NCBI RefSeq assembly: GCF_000525795.1 | Contig: NZ_AOCG01000008.1 | Location: 104,604-168,603 of the forward strand | Source: Listeria aquatica FSL S10-1188 | GTDB lineage: Bacteria > Bacillota > Bacilli > Lactobacillales > Listeriaceae | Reading direction: 5' to 3' | DNA length: 64,000 nucleotides | In this document: in pieces, positions 29,321 through 36,953 of the stretch | Numbering within the stretch: position 1 is the first letter of the stretch | Layout: each line of letters begins with the position of its first letter | Position numbers and translations under genes: made by a program | The notes under the pieces: generated by a model | Database searches by the model: none | Told to the model about the DNA's origin: nothing | Seen by the model: only the letters and a program-made list of their open reading frames with translations

Positions 29321-29329
29321 TTAAATAGA

Positions 29330-30058
29330 TTATTTCATTGTATTTACGATCAAACCGATATGAGTAAAGTAATTCATAACGCCAAAGGCAACGAAGATGA
29401 TACCTGCGACAAGCCAAAGTGTCTTCACAGTTTTTACTAGTCCTGCTGCAGGATTCTTCTTTAAGATTAGTGGGAAAAGCACAGCGCCAAGTCCGGTAAT
29501 GGCGTATAGCAGAGAGATGAAGCTTGCTTCAACAAGAGGATAGTCCGCTAGAAGACCGGAAATAGGTTCTTCTTTCGGTGCGGCAAACAGTTGAAATGTA
29601 ATGCCTGCGATTCCAATTGCGATAAGTGCAAGCCCCATAGCAGCCCCAAAATAGGAAAGGGGTTTTAAGAGTCCGGGTAAATCCTCTTGAAGACGTTTAG
29701 CAATTAATTTATCATTTCTTGCATCGAGTTTTTCGTCCCGCACGTAAACGTGATTACGTCTATGAAGTAAATAAGCAGCGGCAAGAAGCAAAATGCCAAA
29801 TGCAAGGACAGGTTCACCAAAAATGATATCATCAAATGGAAATCCGATTTTGGAAAGTGGCCATGTAAGTGACATATGAGCACCTGTCAGAGTTAAAATG
29901 AATCCAGGGATGGCAAATCCGACAACCCAACTGTCAATTTGTCCGATTTCCTCTTTTTGAAGTTTTCTCCCAAATTGTAAGATAAGTAATAAAGCAATCC
30001 CTGTTGCAACCGACATAATGGTATTGTAAACTGCCGTGTTCGACCAATCAATAACCAT
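29330..30058 (-). CDS. Multi-pass membrane protein, DUF981-like
   Basis: A 242-residue integral membrane protein with about seven helices, a cytoplasmic-looking charged loop in the middle (RRNHVYVRDEKLDARNDKLIAKR) and a C-terminal helix pair. It resembles the uncharacterised DUF981 family; no catalytic or binding motif is visible. The ATG follows GGGGGG at eight bases. It has no operon partner, with long intergenic stretches on both sides. Confidence 0.65.
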   Translation of the reverse strand: MVIDWSNTAVYNTIMSVATGIALLLILQFGRKLQKEEIGQIDSWVVGFAIPGFILTLTGAHMSLTWPLSKIGFPFDDIIFGEPVLAFGILLLAAAYLLHRRNHVYVRDEKLDARNDKLIAKRLQEDLPGLLKPLSYFGAAMGLALIAIGIAGITFQLFAAPKEEPISGLLADYPLVEASFISLLYAITGLGAVLFPLILKKNPAAGLVKTVKTLWLVAGIIFVAFGVMNYFTHIGLIVNTMK

Positions 30059-30266
30059 TTGTCATTCCCCCCTTTTTTATTGAAATAATATTCATTTATT
30101 ACTATAACACCGTTTGGAAGGGTTTTCTTGTGTTTTGTTTGGGAAAAAATACACAAGTGAAAATAAACTCTATCAGGAAAAACTGGGGAAGTAGTAGAAA
30201 ATGAGTTTTAATATAAAGAGGAATTATGAATAAGAAAAGTGCTTAATATTTTTATAAATAGAAGAA

Positions 30267-30300
30267 GAGGATAAAAATTAGGGAACTAATTTTTATCCTC
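30267..30300. terminator. Hairpin after the wxL operon
   Basis: A perfect 15-bp stem (GAGGATAAAAATTAG with its complement, GGAA loop) about 30 bases beyond the stop of the DUF916 gene. The T tail on the minus strand is weak, so it may act mainly as an mRNA 3' end. Confidence 0.6.
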
Positions 30301-30332
30301 TATAACAAATGAATTTTGATGATATAAGTTTT

Positions 30333-31347
30333 TTAGATTTGTTCTTTGTTCTTGCGTTTGCGGCGTACAAAAAATAGAATAGCTAGAAGCAAAATCAATA
30401 GACCAGCCCCAGATAGGCCAAGAATAAGCCAAATATTTGAATGTTCTAAGCCAACCGCTTCTTTATTAATTGCTTTTGCGCTATCACCAATTTCGAAGTT
30501 TTTCTCGAATTTCCACTTATGACCTGATTGATCTTTTGCTGTCATACTAAGATGATATTTTCCAGCTTTTAATTCTTCATCATTCCAAGGAATGGAGAAA
30601 TCATAGTTAGAGTTTGGTGCCATAGATTGATTTTCTTTTGTCACTTGGTGGAGGACTTTTGTATCCTGAGCTTTTGTGACTTTAGCGTTAATCTTCATGT
30701 TTGAGATAATGACAGGTGTCGTATTTTGTAAATTGGCATTTACGACAGTATGATAATTTTCAAGACCAGCTTCTATTTGATTCAATTTAAGTTTTGGAGA
30801 AACAGATTTGTCATTTTCAGAAAGTCGAACACCGATAACATAAGAATAATCATTTTTTATTTGAACAGAAGAATCTTTATCTTTATCCGTATCAGCTTGT
30901 TTTTTGTGGATATAAAAACCACCTAATAGGATACCATCCAAATCTTTTTCTGGCATGGTTACTTCATAATCGACATCTTTTTTCTCTTTTGCGTTTAGTG
31001 TGACGATTTTTTCTCCTGTAACAAGTTTACTAAAATCGTGCTTTAAGCTTGAGTCAGTTTTTTTTCTTAGACGAGCTATAATCAATTACACCATTGCGAT
31101 TAGTGGTTGCTGTATTCGGAGAGACTTCTATTTGAACTTTTTCATCAGCATTATTTTCAAAGTGAAGTGTCAATTTTTGCTTTTGTCCTGGTTTCATTCG
31201 TAGATCAAAATATGTCTTTGTTTTATCAACTTGATTATCTGGAATAATTGCTCGTACACTATAATTCATATCTGCAGCAAAACCTGTGTTTGGCAAGAAA
31301 GTGAGAGTTACTAAAATCCCCATTAACATCAAAAATAATTTTTTCAT
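30333..31347 (-). CDS. WxL-associated surface protein, DUF916/DUF3324 (frame break at T8)
   Basis: The membrane-anchored scaffold of a WxL surface complex. A signal peptide (MKKLFLMLMGILVTLTFLPN) is followed by a DUF916-like domain binding peptidoglycan-linked partners and a DUF3324 domain (YVIGVRLSE..., LENYHTVVNANLQNT). A C-terminal membrane helix (IWLILGLSGAGLLILLLAIL) and the tail RRKRKNKEQI hold it in the membrane. The T8 run 31058-31065 breaks the frame; one base fewer restores SSKKKTDSSLKHDF and a 337-residue protein. It is the last gene of the wxL operon. Confidence 0.85.
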
Positions 31348-31402
31348 TTGTTTCTCCTTTCAAAAAGAACAATAGTTTGGTTGTTTTTTCATGAAATGAT
31401 AT

Positions 31403-32108
31403 TTAGGAAATGGGTGCGTCTGTTAATTCCCAATTGATTGTTGCTGTATAATCAACATCAGCATCAGCAGTTCCTGGCAGTACTTTTAGCGTTACATTTT
31501 CATTTTTTTTCAGCAGTTCCTGAAAAAACGTCTACCCATGTTCCGCGACCAGTATCTTTTTTGGCATTCATCATGATTTGAGCGTCAGCATTATTAAACG
31601 TGACATCTTTTGTGTCTGGTGCTTCAGAGATGTTAGCGCTTTGTGTTTTAGCTTGTCCATTTTTAAAGCTTAGCTCAGCGCCTTTTAATACTTTGTTGCC
31701 GTCGGTCGATTTAAACTCTGAAGCTTTAGCAGTTAATGTCCATCCAGCTCCAGTACCACGATTATCTGTAACTTGAACAAAAGGATTTTCATTTTGTGCA
31801 TAATAAGTCATTGTATTTGAAGAAATTGTTTGTGTTCCAAATTCTATATTCGATACATAGTCAATTGAGAGTGGACCACTATTTCCTGTTCCCGGATTTT
31901 CTGGATCAGTTGGATCCACTGGGTTTGGCGGATTTGGATTGTCAGGATCAGTTGGATCAATTGGTGTTGTAGTGCTTTCATCTGCTTCAAACACAATATG
32001 ATTTTTTGATGTAGCATCACTTACAGATGCTGCATAAGCAGCAGGTGTTACTCCGAATGAAATTAGAAGTCCTAGTCCAGCAGTAATTGTTACTATTTTT
32101 TTATTCAT
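31403..32108 (-). CDS. WxL-domain surface protein 1 (frame break near the C terminus)
   Basis: A secreted cell-wall protein of 234 residues. A signal peptide ends near AYAA, followed by a Pro/Asp/Asn repeat linker (PTDPDNPNPP), then the WxL domain. That domain has the first motif GAGWTLTAKASEF and, after correcting the A8 run 31503-31510 by one base, the second motif ATINWELTDAPIS at the end. Without the correction the protein stops before the second motif. WxL domains bind peptidoglycan noncovalently. It follows a related WxL gene with a 22-base gap. Confidence 0.87.
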
Positions 32109-32130
32109 TTTATTCTCTCCCTTATTTTGA

Positions 32131-32787
32131 TTAAGCATTTGGTGCATCCACCAAGCTCCAATTTAATGTTGATGAATAGTCACCTGAGTAGTTTCCAGCA
32201 GGAACAGTTAGCTTGATTTCTTGATTGTTAAACAAATCTTCCCAAGTGCCCATCCCTGTTTTTTCATTGGCTTGCATAATGATAGCACTACCGCTTCCAT
32301 CGGCAGCAAGTGTAGAAGCAAAATTATTTGGTGCATCTGAAACATTCCCAGCTGTTGTTTTTAGTTCTCCTTTTGGAATCGTAAGTTCAGCTCCCTTTAA
32401 TACTTTTGAAGCATCCGTTTGATCTTTAAATTCACTAAGTGCCACTTGAAGTGTCCAACCTTGACCTTCGCCACGACGGTCAGTCACTTGTACATTTGGA
32501 TTTTTTGCAGTTGATGTATAAGTTTCTGAAGTAGACGAAATTTGGTGCGTTCCAAATTCAAATGGTGTGACATTATCGATAGTTAGGCTACCCGTGTTTC
32601 CAGTACCACCACCTGGTTCACTTGGATCGATTGGATCAACTGGAGTAGTTGTATCACCTGCTGTTAAACTAACAAAAGCATGCGAATTAGCAGTATTCGT
32701 TTCTTCTGCGAAAACTTGTGCTGCGGGGCTTGCGACGATAGCGCTCCCTGTGATTACTGTTGCAATTACTAAATTTTTCATTTTCAT
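32131..32787 (-). CDS. WxL-domain surface protein 2
   Basis: A 218-residue paralogue of the next gene: signal peptide, a short Pro/Asp linker (TTPVDPIDPSEPGGG), then the WxL domain with GQGWTLQVALSEF and the terminal TLNWSLVDAPNA. It should attach to the cell wall through this domain. In the record it appears fused to the upstream small LPXTG gene because of an overcalled A8 run. The true start is the ATG at 32787 behind AGAGG, which overlaps the upstream TGA as ATGA. Confidence 0.88.
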   Translation of the reverse strand: MKMKNLVIATVITGSAIVASPAAQVFAEETNTANSHAFVSLTAGDTTTPVDPIDPSEPGGGTGNTGSLTIDNVTPFEFGTHQISSTSETYTSTAKNPNVQVTDRRGEGQGWTLQVALSEFKDQTDASKVLKGAELTIPKGELKTTAGNVSDAPNNFASTLAADGSGSAIIMQANEKTGMGTWEDLFNNQEIKLTVPAGNYSGDYSSTLNWSLVDAPNA

Positions 32788-33141
32788 TGTGTTTTTTCCT
32801 CTTTTCTTTTTTTTGTTTTGGATAAAGTAGATACTAATCAGAATCATGCCGATAGAAGGGAGGGGAGACTCGGCTTTATCACCTGTTTGGGGCAGGTGAG
32901 ATATTGATGCTGTTCCACTTGAATTCCTTTTTTCATTTTCAATAGTTTTATTTGTTGATTTAGAAGGATAGGTTGCATTTTTATTCTTTTCATGTTGTGC
33001 AGAATCATTCTCCTCATCCCCACTGATAAAATGGATTCCTGCATGACTCTCTGCATGACTTACTGGATTATTAGCAAACACAGAAGTAGGAGAAATAAAG
33101 AATAAAGCACAAAGACTAATTATGAACAATGTTTTTTTCAT
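32784..33141 (-). CDS. Small LPXTG-anchored protein of the wxL operon
   Basis: A 118-residue surface protein: signal peptide (cleavage near VFANN), a short Ser/Asn/Lys-rich body, then HLPQTGD, a hydrophobic segment and a basic tail (QNKKRKEEKTQ after correction). One A too many in the T8 run 32807-32814 removes its stop and joins it to the next gene. With A7 it ends in a TGA that overlaps the next ATG. Small LPXTG proteins of this size recur in WxL operons of Firmicutes; their role is not established. Confidence 0.75.
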
Positions 33142-33155
33142 TCTCTATCTCCTTT

Positions 33156-35120
33156 CTAAGAATTGGGGGTATCTTCTAAAGTCCACTCTACTTCACCAGC
33201 ATAGTTTCCTTTATATAACCCAGGATTTAAATTAAGTGCAAGTCCCTGATTAGTATTCCAATCAACGACGTGCTCGTTTGTATCCCCGCTCGTTCCTGAA
33301 TCAATAAGCACTGATTCATTTTCTGAAAGTGTTTGTCTTGAACCATCTGAGCCAATATAAACTAATCCATTTGGGATAGTATGCTTGCCATCAACAGTTG
33401 TCATTTCTTTCTTCAATTTTGCGCTAAGTTTCCAACCACTTCCCGCAATTCGAGTATCACTAAATTTAAGACTTCCAGAGGAAACTGGAAAGAGGGTAGT
33501 GTTACTTGTTGGAACTGTTAAATCACCAAATGAGAAGTTAGGGATGTCTAAAAAGGTTAAGGTACCATCAACTGCAACAGTTAATTCTTCTACATTAGAT
33601 GTTGCGTGATCACTATCAACTGCATAAACTTTTACCGCATGTGTGCCTGTGTCAAGTTTTAGTTTTGTTGAAAAGTCGTGCTTACTTCCTACAGGAACGT
33701 TAGCGAGATTTTCTGCAAATTTGACAGCAGGAGCGTTGTCCACTTGGTAATAAAGACTTACACTATCACTATCACGATCAAGCCAAGAACCACTTAAAAT
33801 GAGTTCATCATCATCCTTTAAAGAAACCTGGTTATTAGCATCTTTTAATGTGAGGTTTGGCGGTGAATTACTTGAAATGGTGTATTTCATTTCATCACTG
33901 TGCGCAATAAAATTACTCCCTGTTACAACATCAGTATGGGTTACTTCATAATCTTCCTTAACTTGTTTTGCTTGTACATCAAAAACGATTTTTTCAAAAT
34001 TGTTGTCTGTGCCAAGATCATCTAGCATTATCTGAAGCGAGTTATCATTCCATGAATCATCTGGCAAAGCTTTTTCTTTCCCATCTGGAGTAATTAGCTT
34101 CAATGTGCCTGGGACATAGCTTAAATTAGCATCTAAGTTTTTAGTAAGAACAGGATGAGTCCAGTTTACTTTTCCATCTTTATAAGAAGTTGTAATTTCA
34201 TGCGTTAGCGTATCCCCTGCATAAACTTTTTTTCCAGTCACATTTTGATGGTCCGCTTTTGTGAAGGCCTCTTCATGGACAGTACCATCAACAAGACCCG
34301 GAACATTTTCAAAGACTATCCGATTTTGAGCATAACTGTCATCAGTTGACCCTGTGAATCCCCAGTATACACTTGTTGTTCCAAAAACATCAGCCACATT
34401 AATTGGAATAGTAATAGGTGCGAGTGAATCAAATTGATAAGTTAATGTGGATGCACTTGCGTTCCAGTTCATTTGAAAGTGATGCCATTTATCATCTGAA
34501 AGATATTGATTTTCTGGATATTGTAGGTCATTGTGAATCAATTTCCTATAAGAACTTCCGATAAGAGAGCTATGGTCATAATAAGAAGATTCTTTACCAG
34601 GGAAATTCCAAGCAATATGATTTTTCTTTTTGGAAATATCCATATCAAAGTCATCGTTGTAGTGTGTATCAAACTCAATAGCTACAGAATTCATGATCGC
34701 AAGACCGAATTCCCCACGTTTGGTTGAATCCCAAACACCAAGCCGTTCACCTTCACCTGTTCTAAAAGCATTGTTTTTATTTGGATCAGCCTGTAACACA
34801 AAAGCCATACCATCTGCTGCTTTACTTTCTTTATCGCCGAAGTACATATACATGGATGAAGAAAAATCTTTTGTTAGATCCATCATATTGTTATCTGTAT
34901 TCCAAATGGCACCGGCTTGTCTCTTTGTATCATTTGTCACTTCAACAATGTCAAGATCATCACCGCTTATAACAGAACTGTTTGCACCGGCTGGAACTTG
35001 GAAAATTCCTTCTGTCTTAATTCCGGTTGGTGGGTTGTTGGCTTCATTTGCGAAACTAACTTTAGGAGCACTGATAAATAGTGCAGTAACAATAAGAAAA
35101 CCAAAAACTATTTTTTTCAT
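33156..35120 (-). CDS. Large WxL surface protein with an L-type-lectin-like domain
   Basis: A 654-residue secreted protein and the first gene of the wxL operon. After the signal peptide, residues ~45-270 resemble a legume-lectin-like beta sandwich, with AADGMAFVLQADP and MNSVAIEFDTHYNDD, which in this fold carry carbohydrate and Ca2+ binding residues. Central beta-rich, DUF11/Ig-like segments follow (~280-510), and a C-terminal WxL domain has GSGWKLSAKLKKE and the end GEVEWTLEDTPNS. It probably binds a glycan while attached to peptidoglycan through the WxL domain. The ligand is unknown. Confidence 0.85.
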   Translation of the reverse strand: MKKIVFGFLIVTALFISAPKVSFANEANNPPTGIKTEGIFQVPAGANSSVISGDDLDIVEVTNDTKRQAGAIWNTDNNMMDLTKDFSSSMYMYFGDKESKAADGMAFVLQADPNKNNAFRTGEGERLGVWDSTKRGEFGLAIMNSVAIEFDTHYNDDFDMDISKKKNHIAWNFPGKESSYYDHSSLIGSSYRKLIHNDLQYPENQYLSDDKWHHFQMNWNASASTLTYQFDSLAPITIPINVADVFGTTSVYWGFTGSTDDSYAQNRIVFENVPGLVDGTVHEEAFTKADHQNVTGKKVYAGDTLTHEITTSYKDGKVNWTHPVLTKNLDANLSYVPGTLKLITPDGKEKALPDDSWNDNSLQIMLDDLGTDNNFEKIVFDVQAKQVKEDYEVTHTDVVTGSNFIAHSDEMKYTISSNSPPNLTLKDANNQVSLKDDDELILSGSWLDRDSDSVSLYYQVDNAPAVKFAENLANVPVGSKHDFSTKLKLDTGTHAVKVYAVDSDHATSNVEELTVAVDGTLTFLDIPNFSFGDLTVPTSNTTLFPVSSGSLKFSDTRIAGSGWKLSAKLKKEMTTVDGKHTIPNGLVYIGSDGSRQTLSENESVLIDSGTSGDTNEHVVDWNTNQGLALNLNPGLYKGNYAGEVEWTLEDTPNS

Positions 35121-35211
35121 TTTCCCCCTCCTTTCAAAAATTTATCAATTTGTAAAGAGTTCTACAGATGATTGGTTCGAATGTTGTTATCAATTCCTTG
35201 TTGCAAAATAA

Positions 35212-35277
35212 ATTATATCGGGTTTTTTTTGATGCGACAGACAAAAAATAAGTTATAATAAAAGCTTTTTTGTCTGT
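35212..35277 (-). promoter_or_regulatory. Promoter and inverted repeat of the wxL operon
   Basis: On the minus strand TATAAT lies at 35217-35212. Just upstream a perfect 12-bp inverted repeat, ACAGACAAAAAA (35237-35248) and TTTTTTGTCTGT (35266-35277), flanks AAATAAGTTATAAT. The same blocks recur at 36172-36192. It could be an operator; a terminator is less likely since one already lies at 35363-35401. Confidence 0.45.
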
Positions 35278-35362
35278 AGCTATATAAACAATAGATAATG
35301 AATGAGGACGGTTATAAAAGAAGTAGAGAACTAGGGCGGATAGGGGGATTTTAGTGAATATA

Positions 35363-35401
35363 AAAAACTGACAAGTGCCATCGCGGCACTTGTCAGTTTT
35401 T
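35363..35401. terminator. Terminator after the secreted protein gene
   Basis: A perfect 17-bp stem (AAAAACTGACAAGTGCC with its complement) and a 5-base loop, flanked by A and T runs. It separates the secreted-protein gene from the wxL operon. Confidence 0.85.
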
Positions 35402-35412
35402 TTCTTATGGAA

Positions 35413-36078
35413 CTAGAAGTCCCAATAAGCGCTTGTGTAATTTGTAGCCATTGTATCACTATTTGAACCAAGAAGTGGTTCTTGAATTGGATCCCATGGA
35501 GCCATTGAGCGTCTAAGTGCTGAGTGGAATACATAACCTTGTGAGTTCCCTTGGATTAGACGCATTGGATAAAGCTTTTGTACATTCCCATAATTAATGG
35601 AGATATCTGCGTTTACTTCGCCGTGAACTAGCCAAAATTCTTTTGGTGTTTTAAAAGCGATTCTAGTCCCGTTAATAGTAATATCTTTTTCCGAATAAGT
35701 GAACCAACGATCTCCTAAAAGCCCTTTACGTTGTACGCGACCACTGATGTTTTCTTTAAATGAAGGTTGTTTAGCAATAGTGGCAAATTCTTGTGGTAAC
35801 TCAATTGTTAAATAGGAATTGTCACCATCAACAAAACCAGTGTCGAATGACCGGTAGTGCAGATCGATATAGCCTGTTTCAAAACCAGGAATTTCCTCCT
35901 TGTCATAGTAAGGAACAATAGAACCTGTCAAGTTTCCGTTTGCGGTAACAACAAGTGTTCTTGATTCTGGTTCCTCCTTATTTACTGCCTTTTTGGCGCT
36001 AACAGATGCTGGGGCAAAAATAAGTGAACAACCGATCATTAATCCCATTGCGCCAATAAAAATTTTTTTCTTAAGCAT
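35413..36078 (-). CDS. Secreted protein of unknown function beside the wxL operon
   Basis: A 221-residue exported protein: signal peptide (MLKKKIFIGAMGLMIGCSLIF, cleavage near VSAKK), then a beta-rich domain with no known motif (RTLVVTANGNLTGSIVPYY, GYIDLHYRSFDTGF). There is no WxL motif, LPXTG or membrane anchor, so it is probably released or held by a partner. The ATG at 36078 follows AAAGGAGG. It is a separate transcript but points the same way as the wxL operon and shares an upstream motif with it, so joint function is possible. Confidence 0.7.
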   Translation of the reverse strand: MLKKKIFIGAMGLMIGCSLIFAPASVSAKKAVNKEEPESRTLVVTANGNLTGSIVPYYDKEEIPGFETGYIDLHYRSFDTGFVDGDNSYLTIELPQEFATIAKQPSFKENISGRVQRKGLLGDRWFTYSEKDITINGTRIAFKTPKEFWLVHGEVNADISINYGNVQKLYPMRLIQGNSQGYVFHSALRRSMAPWDPIQEPLLGSNSDTMATNYTSAYWDF

Positions 36079-36171
36079 TAAAAATCCTCCTTTGTTTTGT
36101 GTACTTGTGGAGTTTAGCATGATTATTATCTTGTGTGCTAAAAAATAGATAAATGTTCACAAAAAATACAC

Positions 36172-36192
36172 AAATAAGTTAGAATTGTCTGT
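36172..36192. promoter_or_regulatory. Candidate regulator site shared with the wxL promoter
   Basis: AAATAAGTTAGAAT followed directly by TTGTCTGT. The same two blocks, with one mismatch and an 11-base insertion, lie upstream of the wxL operon (35245-35277). Here it sits between the secreted-protein gene and the recombinase-like gene. Confidence 0.4.
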
Positions 36193-36227
36193 TTAGGATA
36201 CATGTAAAGTAAACACTTTGTTTTTTG

Positions 36228-36257
36228 TTGGATTTTCTATTCTAGTTTGTGTAAAAT
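36228..36257 (+). promoter_or_regulatory. Promoter of the recombinase-like gene
   Basis: TTGGAT and TAAAAT with an 18-base spacer, 31 bases before the start codon. Confidence 0.45.
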
Positions 36258-36288
36258 AGATGAACCGGCATTATGGGGGGAAGAAGGA

Positions 36289-36916
36289 ATGATCATTGCA
36301 TACACAGAACTCGACAAAAAAAATTCGAAGAGAAAAAAGACAGATTTATGATTTTTTTTCTCGGGGAGCAAAGCATGTTTTTATTGAACAGCATCACGGA
36401 GAACGCACAGAATTTACGAAAGCTTTAAAACTAATCACGGCTGGTGACCATCTTATGGTAGAAACTATGGATCAGCTTGGGAGAAATTATCAAGAACTTA
36501 TAACAGTTGTTAAGACTTTAAAAGAAAAAAAAGCTAGCTTATTAGTTACAAGCATTCCGCTACTTAGCCGACCTATAGTAGACTTCAAGGTATCGCAATT
36601 TGTAGAAGAACTACTTATTCAGCTATTAAAAGATATGAAAGAGCGTGAGAAGCTTGAACATAAACGTAGGCAAGCAGAAGGTATCCAAGCGGCAAAAGAA
36701 AAGGGGGTATATAAAGGCAAGCCCACTTTATATGCGGCGGATGCAAAAGATCCAGAAAAGCGTTCTGCTTATTATAATATTGTCAAAATGCTAAAAGAAG
36801 GGGAACCAATTCAAAAGATTGCACGACAGCACCAAATTGCGCGGACAACTGTCTATCGGATAAAACAAGAATTAAACCAACTTGAAAAAGATGGGGATGC
36901 CTGTCAATTCGATTAA
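36289..36916 (+). CDS. Degenerate serine-recombinase-like DNA-binding protein (frame break at A8)
   Basis: A 208-residue protein with the resolvase/invertase layout: an N-terminal resolvase-type domain (GAKHVFIEQHHGERTEFTKAL, then LMVETMDQLGRNYQELI, the counterpart of the usual LVVxxLDRLGR), a linker helix (AEGIQAAKEKGVYKG) and a C-terminal helix-turn-helix (IQKIARQHQIARTTVYRIKQEL). The A8 run 36316-36323 breaks the frame; A7 gives IAYTELDKKIRREKRQIYDFF. Active enzymes have YxRVSTxxQ here, with the catalytic Ser; this protein has none, so recombination is unlikely and a regulatory role is inferred. Confidence 0.8.
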
Positions 36917-36950
36917 AAAAGCCGGAAGGAAAATTTTCCTTCCGGCTTTT
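36917..36950. terminator. Bidirectional terminator, perfect palindrome
   Basis: AAAAGCCGGAAGGAAAA followed at once by its reverse complement; it serves the recombinase-like gene and the convergent YhgE/Pip gene. Confidence 0.88.
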
Positions 36951-36953
36951 AAC

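Larger units (their letters stand above)
28821..29329. other. 509-base noncoding region with hairpin elements at both ends
   Basis: No reading frame, tRNA or known riboswitch is evident. Both ends hold a hairpin built on the arms GAAAATC/GATTTTC (28894-28926 and 29249-29292). The right one sits within a larger imperfect palindrome. The middle (about 28950-29210) includes a short GGAACGCGTTCC palindrome at 29092-29103 but nothing identifiable. Confidence 0.6.

Noticed and set aside
35233..35280. The ACAGACAAAAAA inverted repeat as terminator of the secreted-protein gene
   Set aside because: A much stronger terminator already lies at 35363-35401, and this repeat sits by the -10 of the wxL operon, so an operator or promoter role is more likely.
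36289..36916. An active phase-variation invertase with inverted sites flanking the wxL genes
   Set aside because: The catalytic serine region is replaced, and no pair of long inverted repeats bounding an invertible segment was seen.
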